64,000 nucleotides of DNA, taken from assembly GCF_029227915.1 (NCBI RefSeq), contig NC_079883.1, positions 7,130,001 through 7,194,000 of the forward strand. The letters are read 5' to 3'. Position numbers and translations under genes: made by a program. The notes beneath the pieces are model-generated. The model was not told where the DNA came from. It did no database searches and saw only the letters and a program-made list of their open reading frames with translations. Below are positions 51,540-64,000 of this stretch, one piece after another; position 1 is the stretch's first letter, and the number at the start of each line of letters is the position of its first letter. The DNA is from Hydractinia symbiolongicarpus (taxonomy: Eukaryota > Cnidaria > Hydrozoa > Anthoathecata > Hydractiniidae).

Positions 51540-51726
51540 ATCGCTTCTCGGCCTAATGGCTAAGATCAAGTGTAGTATCTGTTCTTATCAGTTTAATATC
51601 TGGTAGGCCATTCTCTGAATGGTCAGTATATTAATCTGATTTTTGGCCTTGGGTCATGGAGGTGGATTCATTCACGCCGTGACCACGGGTTGCCTTGGTG
51701 TTGCACTATTACCGATGGCGGCCCAC
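51540..51726 (+). ncRNA. U2: U2 snRNA
   Basis: Identical to 2246-2432. One extra G in the upstream spacer near 51450. Confidence 0.95.
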
Positions 51727-51916
51727 ATAAGCAATAAAAGAATAATAGCAGTCCTCTTTCCGACGGCACTCTGCATAGTCTACGGCGGGAACAAAACGCG
51801 TACACTGGGGGAGAATACAGCCTATGCCCCGCGACACGGCAGTTTATAACACACTCAAGCCACAAGCATTAACAAACTTTGAAGGGTACCCTCATGCTAC
51901 GGTGCAGTTCCAACTC

Positions 51917-52081
51917 ATACTTACCTGACGGGGAAGTAAAGACTGATCAATGAGGGTTTTCTTCCAGAGTGAGGCTCTTGCATTGCACTACGCTTGGGCT
52001 GACCTCTGCGATTACTGCAAACGTCAGTAACTCGACCGTACAATTTCTGGTAGTGGGGGCCTGCGTCCGCGCTCGCCCCCT
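51917..52081 (+). ncRNA. U1: U1 snRNA
   Basis: Identical to 2623-2787. Confidence 0.95.
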
Positions 52082-52410
52082 CCTTAAGTCAAAATGAATG
52101 AGCTTAGAAAAGTTGCGCGGCCAAATGTCGGTGGTGACTTAAACGCTAAGGTAAAACCTCGCTTGGCTGTTACGAAACGTGATTGCGATATAAGTCCTCG
52201 GAAGGCGGCGGAATTTTATTTTATTTGCCATTCCGTCAGGGTTATTGGATGATCGGCAATAGATCGAGTTTGTATGCATTTGAAAGCTCTTTTTTCTCGT
52301 ACTATCACCTGAAAATGTCGTAGGAAAATGTCATAGGAAACACTTTCAACAACCGCCACGTTCCTTAATTGTTATAACAAGAAATATATCACAGCAAATG
52401 AAAATGAAAA

Positions 52411-52528
52411 GCCTACGACACCGGGAGTTCCCAGGCGGTCCCCCATCCAAGTACTATCCCGGCCCGACGATGCTTAACTTCCGTGATCAGACGAGAACGG
52501 GTGTGTTCATCGTGGTATGGCCGTAGAC
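52411..52528 (-). rRNA. 5S: 5S ribosomal RNA
   Basis: Identical to 8330-8447. Confidence 0.97.
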
Positions 52529-52725
52529 ATTAGTAGGTGCAAATACGTGCAATTTATTTTGACGTTGTGATCAAATTTTTTTATTTAATTTCTTTGAGTT
52601 ACTTAGGACAAGGCGTATGCATGGATTATCTATTAGACTTTAAGGTTATAGTTTTGTGAAAAAAACAATGTTTTTTTAAAGATGTGTGGCTATAAAAATA
52701 GCCGTTGTTTTCTGAGTGTAGCGGT

Positions 52726-53126
<401 letters not shown>

Positions 53127-53389
53127 TTAATACAAAAACGTACGAATATTTAACGTAAGTGTTAACGAAATAAACTTTACTCGTTTTTTCATCATAAAAA
53201 TAGGATCGAAATCATGTTTTTTTAACCAATCATAATTAAGTATTAAACAAAAGATTTTTTTTTTAACCAATTAAATTGCGTATCGGCGTTTTCGGATCGA
53301 ATTCGATCCGATTTTTTTACTTATAAACAAAAAGTTTTGACTTGCAGTTTAATGCTTATTTACAAGTTAAGTAGCAAAAATTTTTAACC

Positions 53390-53794
53390 ATGTCTGACGC
53401 AGCAGCTAAAGGAGGAAAACAGGCACCTAAAGTAGCCAAGAAAGGTGAAAAAAGAGCCGGCAAAAAAGGAGGAAAGATTGGTGGAACTGGTGAAAAGAAA
53501 CGCAAGAGAAAGAGAAAGGAAAGTTATGCTATTTACATCTACAATGTTTTGAAACAAGTTCACCCAGATGTCGGAGTTTCAAGCAAAGCTATGAGCATCA
53601 TGAACTCATTTGTCAACGACATCTTTGAGCGCATTGCTTCCGAAGCTTCGCGTTTGGCTCTTCAAAACAAAAAGTCGACCATCTCTTCTCGTGAAATTCA
53701 AACCGCAGTACGTCTTCTCTTGCCTGGAGAACTTGCAAAACACGCAGTCAGTGAAGGAACAAAAGCCGTCACAAAATACACAAGCAGCAAGTAA
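53390..53794 (+). CDS. H2B: Histone H2B
   Basis: Identical protein to 4098-4502. Stem-loop at 53818-53833. Confidence 0.98.
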   Translation: MSDAAAKGGKQAPKVAKKGEKRAGKKGGKIGGTGEKKRKRKRKESYAIYIYNVLKQVHPDVGVSSKAMSIMNSFVNDIFERIASEASRLALQNKKSTISSREIQTAVRLLLPGELAKHAVSEGTKAVTKYTSSK

Positions 53795-54254
53795 ACCAAC
53801 GTCTACCAAACACAAACGGTCTTTTTTAAGACCACACATCTTTAAAAAAACATTTACTTGGCGTCACTACAAGTTAACCGAAGTTAATAAAACTTCTAAA
53901 TAATGTGCTTAAGAACACTAGCCTACATTTAAAATACTTCCCCATGTGTGTGTGGATTAGCTTCACTTTTCATACGTATTATTAGCTGTACTTGCAGAAA
54001 AGACAAGTACATTGATCCATGTTATTGCTTACATTTAACTTAACCCAGCTTTTCACGGAAACACTCCCAGGCAAATTAACCCTACAAAGTATTTCTAAAT
54101 TTTTTTTGTGTCATATATGACATAGTATCGTATAGCAATAAATGTAACTGTGACAAGACTTTACACATTGTGTAATTTGGAAGCGTGCACAAAGTAATGT
54201 TTTAAAAGATTTGTGGCTATAAAAATAGCCGTTTTTGTTGAGCAATGACAACGC

Positions 54255-54611
<357 letters not shown>

Positions 54612-55089
54612 TTAACAGAATTCAGACAGCTTTAAAAAGAGGCCATAAAATTACCTACTGCTCGTGGAAACACCCTAATTAACCAATAGAGTTGCGTCAT
54701 TACAAAATGTTCCGAACATTTTGTACATTTTTTTAAGTAAAACTGTAGTTTTTTTAAAAATTCGTGGTCTTAATGTTTCAGTAAGGCAATAAATTTGGCA
54801 TCGTTGGAATTCGCCAAACCTTCTGCTACTTACTAAAAAAAAAAAAAGTCAAAAGCTTTTGTGTATCAGAAGATACAGCCGTTTTCCCGTAGCCAAAAAA
54901 CACAGATTTTATAAAAATGTTAAAGTAATGAGCGTAATGTCATTATGCAGCCAATCAGAAATTACTTTCTTAGCACCAATCAAATGGTTTGTTTTGAACC
55001 TTAGCTGTCAATCAATATGAGAAATAAAACTTTGGCGCGATAGTGCATTTTAGACCGTCTTGTGTATCCGTACTACATCGACTTCTTAA

Positions 55090-55503
<414 letters not shown>

Positions 55504-55864
55504 GCATCTTACCAAACAAAAAACGGCTATTTTTATAGCCACACATCCATAAAAAATATTACGGCTAGCTTTTTATATCAAACTTTGTCCTGCTTTCTGT
55601 TTAAATTTTATGCTACATAAAAATTTTATGCTACATAAAGTTTGACAATGTTAAAAATATGAAGGGCAAGAAAAGTAAAAGCAAGAAAATAAGAAATTTA
55701 AAAACGAAAATACTTAAACTTAGGGAATCTAATCTTAAATTTACTCTTTTTTAACTGTTTAAGTGACTTAAACAAGTTTAACTTTGTACCAAGATAATGT
55801 TTTTTTGTAAATGTGTGGCTATAAAAATAGCCGTTTGTTAATGTAATAGCCAGATACACACAAA

Positions 55865-56416
55865 TTATTTTTTTGCGGTCTTCTTTGCTGCCTTTTTGGG
55901 AGTCTTTTTGACCTTCTTTGCTGCAGGTTTTTTAGCAACAGGCTTCTTTGTGGGTTTCTTAGCTGCTGGTTTCTTAGCCGAGGCTTTCTTTGTGGCAGGC
56001 TTCTTTGCTGCTTTCTTTGGCGTGCTCTTCTTTGCTGGCTTCTTTTTTGGTGTACTTTTCTTTGCAGTAGGCTTCTTTGCCGTTGGCTTTTTTGCTGCGG
56101 CCTTTTTCTTAGGTTTTTCTTTTTTTACCTGACCTAGCTTGAATGATCCAGAAGCACCAGTGCCTTTAGTTTGAATCAAATCGCCTGATGTTACTCCTCG
56201 TTTAAGAGCCATTTTCAGATGATGATCTGAGTTTTCAGCAACTTTGTAATTTGCATGAATATATTTTGTAATAGCTTGGCGAGATGAACCACCGCGTTCC
56301 TTTAGGGTAGCGATAGCAGCCTTGATCATGTCCACATATTTAGGGTGATCAGCTGTCTTCTTTGCAGCAGGTTTCTTCTTGGGTGCGATTTTCTTTGGAG
56401 AAGCTGCTTCACTCAT
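55865..56416 (-). CDS. H1: Linker histone H1
   Basis: Identical protein to 720-1271. Stem-loop at 55817-55832. Confidence 0.97.
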   Translation of the reverse strand: MSEAASPKKIAPKKKPAAKKTADHPKYVDMIKAAIATLKERGGSSRQAITKYIHANYKVAENSDHHLKMALKRGVTSGDLIQTKGTGASGSFKLGQVKKEKPKKKAAAKKPTAKKPTAKKSTPKKKPAKKSTPKKAAKKPATKKASAKKPAAKKPTKKPVAKKPAAKKVKKTPKKAAKKTAKK

Positions 56417-56995
56417 TTTTAATGTTTTCTTACAACAATCCAACGATAAACGATGCTTGTTATCACAGTAGAAGTATACTAAACATTACCGTGTAAATGA
56501 GATATAATTTAAGACGGTGCGAAGTATGCGGACGTAAAAGTACCACTCCCGGGAATTGATTTGGCGCGAAAACAGAAATGTGTGTTTCTGTACATCGTAT
56601 AATGTCCGTTTTGGGTGCCGCGACTATGCGAAAGCATGTTAATTTTTATTTGTAGTACGACGCAATAGTCTGCAAGAGAAGCTGCTGGAGTTTGAGGTCT
56701 TCAGCATTACATCTAGTCTGTTAATTTGGGCTTCTTCCGCGCTCGTGTTAGGATTTTCATAAAGCGTTCTTTGGTTTGCGTTGCGTATGTCGGCCTACAT
56801 CATCGACACGGCCTGTTTCCGGCTATTAGGAGCAATTCATATATTGGGCACTGCGTTTCGACTTTTTTATTAGACCACAGTAAAAAAATTCACTCACAGA
56901 AGTCCCTTTCTTTCATGGCTACAAACACGAAGAATTCTGTCGTAAGTAAAACGAATGCGCAAGCCAAAATGACGATGGGGCGAAGTCATAAGCAT

Positions 56996-57068
56996 GGCCC
57001 TGTGGCCCAATGGATAAGGCATCTGACTACGAATCAGGGGATTCCAGGTTCGACTCCTGGCAGGGTCG
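56996..57068 (+). tRNA. tRNA-Arg (ACG), type A
   Basis: Identical to 1851-1923. Confidence 0.93.
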
Positions 57069-57390
57069 CACTGTCGCATTTCGGCTGCATGGTCTACTGT
57101 GTAACGCGCGCGCACGTTCTGGCGTAATGCGTTGATAAACGGAATGTACGCAGACATATTGGAAAGTAATATCACGCACTTAGTATCGTCGCCTTTGTTA
57201 GCATTCATGTAAGTTACCATCCACTCGCTACAGTCGCTCTCCATCCTACGGCTAAATCAACAGCCGTGATTTTTACTATGTCGCCGTCCATCCGTACGCG
57301 GTGACAGTTGTAAGCTTTACAGTAACGTGACATGCTCCACAAGCAGTTACGGTGTGTGGACGATGCCTATCATGGCAACGCTTGTTCTTT

Positions 57391-57577
57391 ATCGCTTCTC
57401 GGCCTAATGGCTAAGATCAAGTGTAGTATCTGTTCTTATCAGTTTAATATCTGGTAGGCCATTCTCTGAATGGTCAGTATATTAATCTGATTTTTGGCCT
57501 TGGGTCATGGAGGTGGATTCATTCACGCCGTGACCACGGGTTGCCTTGGTGTTGCACTATTACCGATGGCGGCCCAC
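57391..57577 (+). ncRNA. U2: U2 snRNA
   Basis: Identical to 2246-2432. Confidence 0.95.
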
Positions 57578-57767
57578 ATAAGCAATAAAAGAATAATAGC
57601 AGTCCTCTTTCCGACGGCACTCTGCATAGTCTACGGCGGGAACAAAACGCGTACACTGGGGGAGAATACAGCCTATGCCCCGCGACACGGCAGTTTATAA
57701 CACACTCAAGCCACAAGCATTAACAAACTTTGAAGGGTACCCTCATGCTACGGTGCAGTTCCAACTC

Positions 57768-57932
57768 ATACTTACCTGACGGGGAAGTAAAGACTGATCA
57801 ATGAGGGTTTTCTTCCAGAGTGAGGCTCTTGCATTGCACTACGCTTGGGCTGACCTCTGCGATTACTGCAAACGTCAGTAACTCGACCGTACAATTTCTG
57901 GTAGTGGGGGCCTGCGTCCGCGCTCGCCCCCT
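57768..57932 (+). ncRNA. U1: U1 snRNA
   Basis: Identical to 2623-2787. Confidence 0.95.
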
Positions 57933-58261
57933 CCTTAAGTCAAAATGAATGAGCTTAGAAAAGTTGCGCGGCCAAATGTCGGTGGTGACTTAAACGCTAA
58001 GGTAAAACCTCGCTTGGCTGTTACGAAACGTGATTGCGATATAAGTCCTCGGAAGGCGGCGGAATTTTATTTTATTTGCCATTCCGTCAGGGTTATTGGA
58101 TGATCGGCAATAGATCGAGTTTGTATGCATTTGAAAGCTCTTTTTTCTCGTACTATCACCTGAAAATGTCGTAGGAAAATGTCATAGGAAACACTTTCAA
58201 CAACCGCCACGTTCCTTAATTGTTATAACAAGAAATATATCACAGCAAATGAAAATGAAAA

Positions 58262-58379
58262 GCCTACGACACCGGGAGTTCCCAGGCGGTCCCCCATCCA
58301 AGTACTATCCCGGCCCGACGATGCTTAACTTCCGTGATCAGACGAGAACGGGTGTGTTCATCGTGGTATGGCCGTAGAC
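58262..58379 (-). rRNA. 5S: 5S ribosomal RNA
   Basis: Identical to 8330-8447. Confidence 0.97.
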
Positions 58380-58576
58380 ATTAGTAGGTGCAAATACGTG
58401 CAATTTATTTTGACGTTGTGATCAAATTTTTTTATTTAATTTCTTTGAGTTACTTAGGACAAGGCGTATGCATGGATTATCTATTAGACTTTAAGGTTAT
58501 AGTTTTGTGAAAAAAACAATGTTTTTTTAAAGATGTGTGGCTATAAAAATAGCCGTTGTTTTCTGAGTGTAGCGGT

Positions 58577-58957
58577 TTACTTCTTCTGTCCTTTGTCGTT
58601 CTTCTTTGGGAGTAAGACAGCTTGAATGTTTGGCAAAACACCACCAGCTGCAATGGTTACACCGCTCAAAAGTTTGTTTAATTCTTCATCATTACGAACA
58701 GCCAATTGTAAATGTCTTGGAATAATCCTAGCTTTTTTGTTGTCTCTTGCTGCGTTACCAGCCAACTCCAATATCTCAGCAGATAAATATTCCAAGACGG
58801 CTGCTAAGTAAACTGGTGCTCCAGATCCAATTCGGTTAGCATAGTGCCCTCTACGAAGGAATCTATGCACTCTACCGACTGGAAATTGAAGTCCAGCTCT
58901 TGAGGATCTTGTCTTGGCTTTAGCCTTAGCTTTTCCACCTTTTCCACGTCCAGACAT
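58577..58957 (-). CDS. H2A: Histone H2A
   Basis: Identical protein to 3433-3813. Stem-loop at 58539-58554. Confidence 0.98.
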   Translation of the reverse strand: MSGRGKGGKAKAKAKTRSSRAGLQFPVGRVHRFLRRGHYANRIGSGAPVYLAAVLEYLSAEILELAGNAARDNKKARIIPRHLQLAVRNDEELNKLLSGVTIAAGGVLPNIQAVLLPKKNDKGQKK

Positions 58958-59241
58958 AACTGCGATTTGATTTGTAAGTTAATACAAAAACGTACGAATA
59001 TTTAACGTAAGTGTTAACGAAATAAACTTTACTCGTTTTTTCATCATAAAAATAGGATCGAAATCATGTTTTTTTAACCAATCATAATTAAGTATTAAAC
59101 AAAAGATTTTTTTTTTAACCAATTAAATTGCGTATCGGCGTTTTCGGATCGAATTCGATCCGATTTTTTTACTTATAAACAAAAAGTTTTGACTTGCAGT
59201 TTAATGCTTATTTACAAGTTAAGTAGCAAAAATTTTTAACC

Positions 59242-59646
59242 ATGTCTGACGCAGCAGCTAAAGGAGGAAAACAGGCACCTAAAGTAGCCAAGAAAGGTGA
59301 AAAAAGAGCCGGCAAAAAAGGAGGAAAGATTGGTGGAACTGGTGAAAAGAAACGCAAGAGAAAGAGAAAGGAAAGTTATGCTATTTACATCTACAATGTT
59401 TTGAAACAAGTTCACCCAGATGTCGGAGTTTCAAGCAAAGCTATGAGCATCATGAACTCATTTGTCAACGACATCTTTGAGCGCATTGCTTCCGAAGCTT
59501 CGCGTTTGGCTCTTCAAAACAAAAAGTCGACCATCTCTTCTCGTGAAATTCAAACCGCAGTACGTCTTCTCTTGCCTGGAGAACTTGCAAAACACGCAGT
59601 CAGTGAAGGAACAAAAGCCGTCACAAAATACACAAGCAGCAAGTAA
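59242..59646 (+). CDS. H2B: Histone H2B
   Basis: Identical protein to 4098-4502. Stem-loop at 59670-59685. Confidence 0.98.
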   Translation: MSDAAAKGGKQAPKVAKKGEKRAGKKGGKIGGTGEKKRKRKRKESYAIYIYNVLKQVHPDVGVSSKAMSIMNSFVNDIFERIASEASRLALQNKKSTISSREIQTAVRLLLPGELAKHAVSEGTKAVTKYTSSK

Positions 59647-60106
59647 ACCAACGTCTACCAAACACAAACGGTCTTTTTTAAGACCACACATCTTTAAAAA
59701 AACATTTACTTGGCGTCACTACAAGTTAACCGAAGTTAATAAAACTTCTAAATAATGTGCTTAAGAACACTAGCCTACATTTAAAATACTTCCCCATGTG
59801 TGTGTGGATTAGCTTCACTTTTCATACGTATTATTAGCTGTACTTGCAGAAAAGACAAGTACATTGATCCATGTTATTGCTTACATTTAACTTAACCCAG
59901 CTTTTCACGGAAACACTCCCAGGCAAATTAACCCTACAAAGTATTTCTAAATTTTTTTTGTGTCATATATGACATAGTATCGTATAGCAATAAATGTAAC
60001 TGTGACAAGACTTTACACATTGTGTAATTTGGAAGCGTGCACAAAGTAATGTTTTAAAAGATTTGTGGCTATAAAAATAGCCGTTTTTGTTGAGCAATGA
60101 CAACGC

Positions 60107-60463
<357 letters not shown>

Positions 60464-60941
60464 TTAACAGAATTCAGACAGCTTTAAAAAGAGGCCATAA
60501 AATTACCTACTGCTCGTGGAAACACCCTAATTAACCAATAGAGTTGCGTCATTACAAAATGTTCCGAACATTTTGTACATTTTTTTAAGTAAAACTGTAG
60601 TTTTTTTAAAAATTCGTGGTCTTAATGTTTCAGTAAGGCAATAAATTTGGCATCGTTGGAATTCGCCAAACCTTCTGCTACTTACTAAAAAAAAAAAAAG
60701 TCAAAAGCTTTTGTGTATCAGAAGATACAGCCGTTTTCCCGTAGCCAAAAAACACAGATTTTATAAAAATGTTAAAGTAATGAGCGTAATGTCATTATGC
60801 AGCCAATCAGAAATTACTTTCTTAGCACCAATCAAATGGTTTGTTTTGAACCTTAGCTGTCAATCAATATGAGAAATAAAACTTTGGCGCGATAGTGCAT
60901 TTTAGACCGTCTTGTGTATCCGTACTACATCGACTTCTTAA

Positions 60942-61355
<414 letters not shown>

Positions 61356-61716
61356 GCATCTTACCAAACAAAAAACGGCTATTTTTATAGCCACACATCC
61401 ATAAAAAATATTACGGCTAGCTTTTTATATCAAACTTTGTCCTGCTTTCTGTTTAAATTTTATGCTACATAAAAATTTTATGCTACATAAAGTTTGACAA
61501 TGTTAAAAATATGAAGGGCAAGAAAAGTAAAAGCAAGAAAATAAGAAATTTAAAAACGAAAATACTTAAACTTAGGGAATCTAATCTTAAATTTACTCTT
61601 TTTTAACTGTTTAAGTGACTTAAACAAGTTTAACTTTGTACCAAGATAATGTTTTTTTGTAAATGTGTGGCTATAAAAATAGCCGTTTGTTAATGTAATA
61701 GCCAGATACACACAAA

Positions 61717-62268
61717 TTATTTTTTTGCGGTCTTCTTTGCTGCCTTTTTGGGAGTCTTTTTGACCTTCTTTGCTGCAGGTTTTTTAGCAACAGGCTTCTT
61801 TGTGGGTTTCTTAGCTGCTGGTTTCTTAGCCGAGGCTTTCTTTGTGGCAGGCTTCTTTGCTGCTTTCTTTGGCGTGCTCTTCTTTGCTGGCTTCTTTTTT
61901 GGTGTACTTTTCTTTGCAGTAGGCTTCTTTGCCGTTGGCTTTTTTGCTGCGGCCTTTTTCTTAGGTTTTTCTTTTTTTACCTGACCTAGCTTGAATGATC
62001 CAGAAGCACCAGTGCCTTTAGTTTGAATCAAATCGCCTGATGTTACTCCTCGTTTAAGAGCCATTTTCAGATGATGATCTGAGTTTTCAGCAACTTTGTA
62101 ATTTGCATGAATATATTTTGTAATAGCTTGGCGAGATGAACCACCGCGTTCCTTTAGGGTAGCGATAGCAGCCTTGATCATGTCCACATATTTAGGGTGA
62201 TCAGCTGTCTTCTTTGCAGCAGGTTTCTTCTTGGGTGCGATTTTCTTTGGAGAAGCTGCTTCACTCAT
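61717..62268 (-). CDS. H1: Linker histone H1
   Basis: Identical protein to 720-1271. Stem-loop at 61669-61684. Its upstream region has a unique A-to-T substitution near 62347 (a true substitution rather than a homopolymer change). Confidence 0.97.
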   Translation of the reverse strand: MSEAASPKKIAPKKKPAAKKTADHPKYVDMIKAAIATLKERGGSSRQAITKYIHANYKVAENSDHHLKMALKRGVTSGDLIQTKGTGASGSFKLGQVKKEKPKKKAAAKKPTAKKPTAKKSTPKKKPAKKSTPKKAAKKPATKKASAKKPAAKKPTKKPVAKKPAAKKVKKTPKKAAKKTAKK

Positions 62269-62847
62269 TTTTAATGTTTTCTTACAACAATCCAACGATA
62301 AACGATGCTTGTTATCACAGTAGAAGTATACTAAACATTACCGTGTTAATGAGATATAATTTAAGACGGTGCGAAGTATGCGGACGTAAAAGTACCACTC
62401 CCGGGAATTGATTTGGCGCGAAAACAGAAATGTGTGTTTCTGTACATCGTATAATGTCCGTTTTGGGTGCCGCGACTATGCGAAAGCATGTTAATTTTTA
62501 TTTGTAGTACGACGCAATAGTCTGCAAGAGAAGCTGCTGGAGTTTGAGGTCTTCAGCATTACATCTAGTCTGTTAATTTGGGCTTCTTCCGCGCTCGTGT
62601 TAGGATTTTCATAAAGCGTTCTTTGGTTTGCGTTGCGTATGTCGGCCTACATCATCGACACGGCCTGTTTCCGGCTATTAGGAGCAATTCATATATTGGG
62701 CACTGCGTTTCGACTTTTTTATTAGACCACAGTAAAAAAATTCACTCACAGAAGTCCCTTTCTTTCATGGCTACAAACACGAAGAATTCTGTCGTAAGTA
62801 AAACGAATGCGCAAGCCAAAATGACGATGGGGCGAAGTCATAAGCAT

Positions 62848-62920
62848 GGCCCTGTGGCCCAATGGATAAGGCATCTGACTACGAATCAGGGGATTCCAGG
62901 TTCGACTCCTGGCAGGGTCG
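62848..62920 (+). tRNA. tRNA-Arg (ACG), type A
   Basis: Identical to 1851-1923. Confidence 0.93.
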
Positions 62921-63242
62921 CACTGTCGCATTTCGGCTGCATGGTCTACTGTGTAACGCGCGCGCACGTTCTGGCGTAATGCGTTGATAAACGGAATGTA
63001 CGCAGACATATTGGAAAGTAATATCACGCACTTAGTATCGTCGCCTTTGTTAGCATTCATGTAAGTTACCATCCACTCGCTACAGTCGCTCTCCATCCTA
63101 CGGCTAAATCAACAGCCGTGATTTTTACTATGTCGCCGTCCATCCGTACGCGGTGACAGTTGTAAGCTTTACAGTAACGTGACATGCTCCACAAGCAGTT
63201 ACGGTGTGTGGACGATGCCTATCATGGCAACGCTTGTTCTTT

Positions 63243-63429
63243 ATCGCTTCTCGGCCTAATGGCTAAGATCAAGTGTAGTATCTGTTCTTATCAGTTTAAT
63301 ATCTGGTAGGCCATTCTCTGAATGGTCAGTATATTAATCTGATTTTTGGCCTTGGGTCATGGAGGTGGATTCATTCACGCCGTGACCACGGGTTGCCTTG
63401 GTGTTGCACTATTACCGATGGCGGCCCAC
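63243..63429 (+). ncRNA. U2: U2 snRNA
   Basis: Identical to 2246-2432. Confidence 0.95.
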
Positions 63430-63619
63430 ATAAGCAATAAAAGAATAATAGCAGTCCTCTTTCCGACGGCACTCTGCATAGTCTACGGCGGGAACAAAAC
63501 GCGTACACTGGGGGAGAATACAGCCTATGCCCCGCGACACGGCAGTTTATAACACACTCAAGCCACAAGCATTAACAAACTTTGAAGGGTACCCTCATGC
63601 TACGGTGCAGTTCCAACTC

Positions 63620-63784
63620 ATACTTACCTGACGGGGAAGTAAAGACTGATCAATGAGGGTTTTCTTCCAGAGTGAGGCTCTTGCATTGCACTACGCTTGG
63701 GCTGACCTCTGCGATTACTGCAAACGTCAGTAACTCGACCGTACAATTTCTGGTAGTGGGGGCCTGCGTCCGCGCTCGCCCCCT
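63620..63784 (+). ncRNA. U1: U1 snRNA
   Basis: Identical to 2623-2787. The last 216 bases of the window after it are the start of the type A U1-5S spacer and hold no gene. Confidence 0.95.
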
Positions 63785-64000
63785 CCTTAAGTCAAAATGA
63801 ATGAGCTTAGAAAAGTTGCGCGGCCAAATGTCGGTGGTGACTTAAACGCTAAGGTAAAACCTCGCTTGGCTGTTACGAAACGTGATTGCGATATAAGTCC
63901 TCGGAAGGCGGCGGAATTTTATTTTATTTGCCATTCCGTCAGGGTTATTGGATGATCGGCAATAGATCGAGTTTGTATGCATTTGAAAGCTCTTTTTTCT

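Overview
The window is part of a tandem array from an animal nuclear genome. The repeating unit is about 5.85-5.88 kb and holds all five replication-dependent histone genes (H1, H2A, H2B, H3, H4), a 5S rRNA gene, U1 and U2 spliceosomal snRNA genes and a tRNA-Arg(ACG) gene. The histone genes are intronless and end in the animal-type histone mRNA stem-loop (6-bp stem, 4-nt loop, then ACACA) with no obvious poly(A) signal. H3 is of the H3.2 type. The AT-rich spacers, the 5S sequence and the H2B/H1 tails suggest an early-branching marine invertebrate. A cnidarian, perhaps a hydrozoan, is my best guess, but the window alone does not prove it.

Layout. Two runs of exactly 500 N (5646-6145 and 44420-44919) split the window into three contigs. 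Contig 1 (1-5645) and contig 3 (44920-64000) carry the array in one orientation, called type A here. The order is H3(+) H1(-) tRNA-Arg(+) U2(+) U1(+) 5S(-) H2A(-) H2B(+) H4(-), with a period of 5,852 bp. Contig 2 (6146-44419) carries the opposite orientation, type B: H4(+) H2B(-) H2A(+) 5S(+) U1(-) U2(-) tRNA(-) H1(+) H3(-), with a period of about 5,876 bp. A and B also differ by about a dozen fixed substitutions and a 22-bp indel. All of these lie in the H3-to-H2A half that carries H1 and the RNA genes. H3/H4 and H2A/H2B are divergent pairs sharing promoters. H4/H2B and H3/H1 converge.

Copy counts, including partial and broken copies: H3 10, H1 10, H4 11, H2A 12, H2B 12, 5S 11, U1 11, U2 11, tRNA-Arg 11. 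One unit (about 24.8-27.4 kb) has an internal tandem duplication of 1,269 bp, giving an extra H2A, an extra 5S and an H2B truncated after residue 87. Single-base homopolymer indels break two H4, three H1 and one H2A copy. All are in units near contig ends and probably reflect consensus sequence errors.

How the genes work together. The five histones make the S-phase nucleosome plus linker histone. 5S and tRNA-Arg (RNA polymerase III) serve translation. U1 and U2 (RNA polymerase II, snRNA-type promoters) serve splicing. The most notable biology is the fusion of these families, with different polymerases and different RNA 3'-end pathways, into one co-amplified, homogenised unit. Candidate control elements visible by eye are E2F-type sites at H1 and H3, CCAAT boxes, one palindrome in each histone-flanking spacer, and a shared PSE-like motif upstream of U1 and U2.
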